Assembly: GCF_907164915.1 (NCBI RefSeq)
Contig: NC_061862.1
Coordinates: 35,093,522 to 35,157,521, forward strand
Direction: 5' to 3'
Origin: Impatiens glandulifera
Lineage: Eukaryota; Streptophyta; Magnoliopsida; Ericales; Balsaminaceae
DNA: 64,000 nt
In this document: in pieces, positions 60,401 through 64,000 of the stretch
Numbering within the stretch: position 1 is the stretch's first letter
Layout of the letters: each line of letters opens with the position of its first letter
Made by a program: the position numbers and the translations under genes
Notes under the pieces: model-generated
The model's database searches: none
Seen by the model: the letters and a program-made list of their open reading frames with translations, nothing else
What the model was told of the DNA's origin: nothing

Positions 60401-60991
60401 TATAGAAGAATTTATTCAAGGCTTATCATTTATCATTTACTTCAAATTGTAGCTACTCCAATGAATGTATCATATAATGTTGATTCTGAACTTGGCTATG
60501 GAGCTGGCCAAATCGATCCCTTGAAGGCCTTGCATCCCGGACTTGTGTACGAAACTTTTGTACACGATTATATTAACATGTTTTGTAGTCTAGGATCTGA
60601 AGGAGACAAATTATTAAAAATATTCAGAATAAAAAAAAGTTGTCCTAAAGGGAACCTAACATCTCTAAAGGATCTCAATTATCCATCAATGGTAGCCCCT
60701 GTGGACAAAGACTCGGCTTTCAACATCCAGTTCTCGAGAATAGTGAAAAATGTTGGTCGACTTCCTAACTCCACATATCATGCACAGATTACCACTGGGG
60801 ATAGTGCAATTCATGTTAGCGTTGAGCCAAGTATTCTATCTTTTACACAATTCAGGGAAACAAAATCTTTTGTCCTGACGGTTAGTGGACAATGGTTGAA
60901 CCAAGACCATATTTCTTGTTCTTTGGTGTGGTCTGATGGAACTTATAGAGTCAGGAGTCCCATTCTCTTGTATAGAAATTCAATTGTTTGA
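57476..60991 (+). CDS. Cucumisin-type subtilisin-like serine protease, copy 2 (SBT4 type)
   Basis: Ten exons (57476-57577, 57651-57748, 58218-58315, 58423-58669, 58837-59326, 59402-59496, 59589-59816, 59907-60018, 60145-60361, 60453-60991) join into 2226 bp, 741 residues. Signal peptide, I9 prodomain (VFIVYMG), mature start near TTKSWDY, Asp146 (GSIDSG), His201 (GHGTHTAS), oxyanion Asn304, Ser530 ([12 protein letters not shown]) and C-terminal Fn-III-like domain are all present, so it should be an active secreted protease. Exon lengths from exon 2 on equal those of copy 1, but the 48-bp exon is absent. Intron 1 has GC instead of GT at the homologous donor (AAG|GCAGTC). A GT three bases on (GCA|GTCATC) would add one Ala in frame, so the end of exon 1 is 57577 or 57580. 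Confidence 0.92.
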
Positions 60992-61589
60992 TTCATGAAA
61001 GGATGACCCTACAAACTATGCTTCATAATAAAAGATTAATTTGACTGTTGAGTCAAAATCATATATATTTATTATGCTTATGATTTGAAAACCCCAAACA
61101 AAATCTACATGTGGTGTTCTTTCTTTCACAATTGTTATCTTGTTTTTGTTAATCTGAGTTGTTTGGATTGGATTTTGGTGTCAAGAAAATCAACAATTTA
61201 TAGTTATAACTGAACCAAGTCCGGCTAAGTTCTTCATCGACTCAACAAAAGTTGTTGACAATAACTATTCTTACAAGTAATATTAAACTTGAGTTTTACT
61301 AGCCTTGAGGAGGTTATCTATAAGAAACAACAAGCCGGGAAGATTCACATAGTAGTTATTTATGTATCAATTAAAAACAATATGACTTTCAGGTAAAAAA
61401 TAAAACATCAAGAGAATTACTTTATCATGATTTTACAAAATCATTATTATTTATGAATACATGTGATTAAGCTATATTTTTTGCTTAATTATATTAAAAT
61501 AGTTTTCATGTTTTATGATTTATTATGGTTGTTTGATAAAAAAAGAAGAAGTTATATTGTTCTGTTTTGATTTATAAAATATTAATGGA

Positions 61590-62410
61590 TAAGGTCGGTA
61601 AAAAAACCTGCAGCTAAAATGCGTCGCTACCTACGAATCCTTTGGCTACTAGGTATTCCTAAATTCCATAGTTTTGAAACTTGGCCCGGCCCGTCGGTCG
61701 GACCGGCAAACCGGTGAATCGGTCATCAAATCGGGCTGGGTTGATGAAACAATCAGAAATGCAATCAACCCTATTAAACTCGATCAACCCACCGGTTGGA
61801 CCGGAAATCCGGCAGCCCGGGTTATCCAAGCGGGTTTATCTTATTTTATAAAAAAAATTAATTTTTTTCTCACTTATCACTCTTTTAGTTCCCCTTTCCC
61901 CGTGTTTTTAGTTCCCATTGAATTTACCTATTTCTAGTTTTATGTGGGTAGATTACCGATTTCTAGTTCTAGACACTGAGAATGACAAACTCTTTCATTC
62001 ACCTCAAGCTCCATCTCCTACCTGAACCAGCTAATTCCGTTTTTACCAAACTAAAAAAACGATTTAAGGTGGCAAACCTATTTTGTTATCCAGATAAAAA
62101 AATAGTTATCTAAAAATCGGAGGTTGATGAATTTTTGCTATTTTTGTATTATTTTATTATTATATGAAATTCACTGGTTGAACCAGTTGACCGGTAACCT
62201 AGTCTCTTCACCGGATTGATGACTGAGTCGGGTTTCAAAACTACGCTAAATACGGAAATCATTTAATAAACGTCGGTATATAAGCGACGGTAAACTTATT
62301 ATATTACTGTCGATTCCTTTACCAGCGCCTGTTTTGCGCATCTGTCCATTATATTTTGTCTAAGCGTTAACGAATAGTGGCGCTTTTATGTGCCGCTACA
62401 GTCCTAGAAT
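61590..62410. mobile_element. Possible non-autonomous DNA transposon with GCGACG-type subterminal motifs
   Basis: GCGTCGCTAC (61621), CGTCGGTATATAAGCGACGG (near 62271) and GTGGCGCTTTTATGTGCCGC (near 62376) are inverted or repeated motifs of the kind seen near the ends of CACTA and Mutator-like elements. The hAT-like MITE at 61667-62245 sits between them. Termini and target duplication were not found. Confidence 0.3.
61667..62245. mobile_element. hAT-like MITE
   Basis: Terminal inverted repeats CATAGTTTTGAAAC and, in reverse, CGTAGTTTTGAAAC (13 of 14 bases) are flanked by 8-bp repeats CTAAATTC / CTAAATAC (61659-61666 and 62246-62253, one mismatch). The ends are rich in CCGGCCCG, ACCGGT and GGTTGAACC phrases. 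No protein is encoded; the open frame at 61674-61937 follows from the composition. Confidence 0.75.
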
Positions 62411-62415
62411 AGAAT

Positions 62416-62870
62416 GGAGGCGGTGGGGACAGCCAAACAAAACAATTCCCTGATATTCATTGATGGAGGAAAAATTGGTGTTGTTAGAATTGGATGGATC
62501 AAAGTGGACGAATCAAATGTTAACAAAATATTTCTAACTTAATTTTAACTTAATCTTCTTGTTTATTTTAATTTAATCTTCTTGTTTATTTTAATTTTTT
62601 AGAAGTAAACTATTTTCTTAATCATGTGATTGGGAAGACTCATTACCGATCAAAATGTCATTCGAACCACGTCCATTCACTGAGAGTTGAGTCACCAGTT
62701 AAGACTTTCAATTATTTAGTGAAGTTAGAATGTTAAAAATATTTTGTTAAGTAATGGTTGAAGTATCTGTTTTCTAAATTCAATGCAGTTAATTTATATA
62801 TATTATTTGTATATATAAATTGAAGTCACACTTGGACAACTTTATTAACACGCATTAAATAAAAGATTAG
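62416..62870 (+). repeat. Second copy of the block upstream of the first subtilase
   Basis: It repeats, with divergence, 19021-19440: GGAGGCGGTGGGGACAGCCA, TTGATGGAGGAAAAATTGG, GTGTTGTTAGAATTGGATGG, TTAGTGAAGTTAGAATGTTA and GAAGTCACACTTGGACA come in the same order. In the first copy the frame stays open; here it is shifted. It lies downstream of subtilase copy 2. Confidence 0.8.
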
Positions 62871-64000
62871 TAATGGGATTAGAAATAAGATTTTTAAAAT
62901 TATCGCTAAATATTTAAGAATTACAAAATTCACCAAAATGGTTGGATATAAAACTCATTCCCAGCTTCATACTACGTAAAATCTGGGTTATTTTTAACCA
63001 AATAAATTTTATGTTTTATTTATTTAATTAATTTTCAAATTTTAAACATTCATTGGATTTTGACATATTAAATTTTAAAATATTAAATAAATGTTGATAC
63101 ATGCGATTAATGTCAAAAATTGAAAAAAATAACTCCTAAAAGATTTAAATTTAGGTTGTTAGAATTGAAAATAAACACAAACAAACTTTTTAGAATAAGT
63201 GTTTCTTTTTATGAAAATATTCTAAATCATTTTTTATTTTTTCGAATTAAAAAAAATAATTTAGAACCTTAAAATTTTAAAACATTTAAAATCCAAAAGG
63301 ATAAACAGACTGGCCCTAAGTTGGACCTGACGCAAGGTGGACCGTCGGTTTTGGTTTTCGGCTGCACTTTGTTTTAGCCTTAAGGTCAAGTTTAAATTCG
63401 ATTTTTTATATTCTTTTCATTTTTAGTTTAATCTGTAAAATATATAAAAATTAATTAATAGACATCCCAAATAACTATTTAATTTAATTTCGGCAGTTAT
63501 TTTAGTTAATTTAGAATTATTGAATACTATATTTTTATTTCAAATAATTATTTAATTTTATTTCCTCTTTGTTTTAATTAATGATTAATGAATACAATAT
63601 TTATTTTAAATAATTATTTAATTTTATTTTGAGCTTTGTTTTAATTAATTTGTGATTAATTAATATAATATTTATCATAAATAATTATTTAGTTTTATTT
63701 TAACCTTTATTTTAATTATTTTGAATTTACTAATACAATATTTATTTAAAATAATTATTTAATTAAAAAATTATAAATTGGGATAGTTGAATTTTAGACT
63801 AATATTATAAAATATTTAAAATTAATATATATATATAATTAAATAAATATATGATAATTGATATTTTTCTCTTTAAATTTAGCATAATACTAAAATTACT
63901 TTTTCAAATATAAAATATTTAATTTATTTTTTATAATAATATATAAGTGTGAAATACGTTTCTCAAATACTTTAAAACTTAGTTAAATATATTTTAATTA
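62871..64000. other. AT-rich right end of the window
   Basis: Long blocks of TTTAATTTTATTT and similar runs, such as ATAATTATTTAATTTTATTT repeated near 63480-63760. No gene or defined element is seen. Confidence 0.5.

Noticed and set aside
61674..61937. 87-residue protein
   Set aside because: It lies inside the hAT-like MITE and reflects its GC-rich ends.

Overview
The window is nuclear DNA of a flowering plant, most likely a eudicot. It carries AT-rich multi-exon genes with GT-AG introns, plant-only families (a Whirly protein, a double-AP2 factor with a 9-bp microexon, cucumisin-type subtilases), a decayed piece of plastid ycf1, and many Copia-type LTR retrotransposons. One retroelement protein resembles, from memory only, proteins often annotated in Lamiales, so an asterid is a guess. 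No species can be named from the sequence.

Layout. 1-2681 is the gag end, primer site and 1.7-kb LTR of a minus-strand Copia element (D) that runs off the left edge. 2682-8896 is gene-poor and holds degraded repeats and a decayed integrase remnant. 8897-18546 is a gene island, all on the minus strand: a RAD6-type ubiquitin-conjugating enzyme (UBC2-like), a chloroplast-targeted Whirly protein, a ycf1 fragment of plastid origin, and a WRI1/ADAP-type AP2 factor. Two paralogous subtilase genes lie on the plus strand at 20512-23839 and 57476-60991. Their coding exons have identical lengths from the second exon to the last, except for one 48-bp exon present only in the first gene.

The 33.6 kb between the subtilases is mostly a nest of transposons that can be resolved almost to the base. 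Copia element E (+, 24850-52263) is split inside its 5' LTR by Copia element A (-, 24966-47969). A is split inside its reverse transcriptase by element B (-, 26685-44556, target duplication CATAC). B is split inside its gag by element C (+, 30973-42562, target duplication GAATA). C contains a Mutator-like element (about 31682-37336), which in turn contains a tRNA-derived SINE and a solo LTR of the E family (target duplication GTATT). A separate Copia element F (-, 52589-56194, target duplication AAGGG) follows.

The most unusual items are three. Element C shares its LTR type with gag-bearing D but carries a long non-pol ORF with an RGG-rich tail. The C/D LTRs hold arrays of the 17-bp palindrome TTAGACGTGCAGTCTAA. 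The Mutator-like element pairs a broken MURA transposase with a convergent, apparently intact GRF-zinc-finger/membrane gene. The ordinary genes have unrelated roles (ubiquitination, organelle DNA maintenance, transcription, secreted proteolysis); only the two subtilases form a functional cluster.
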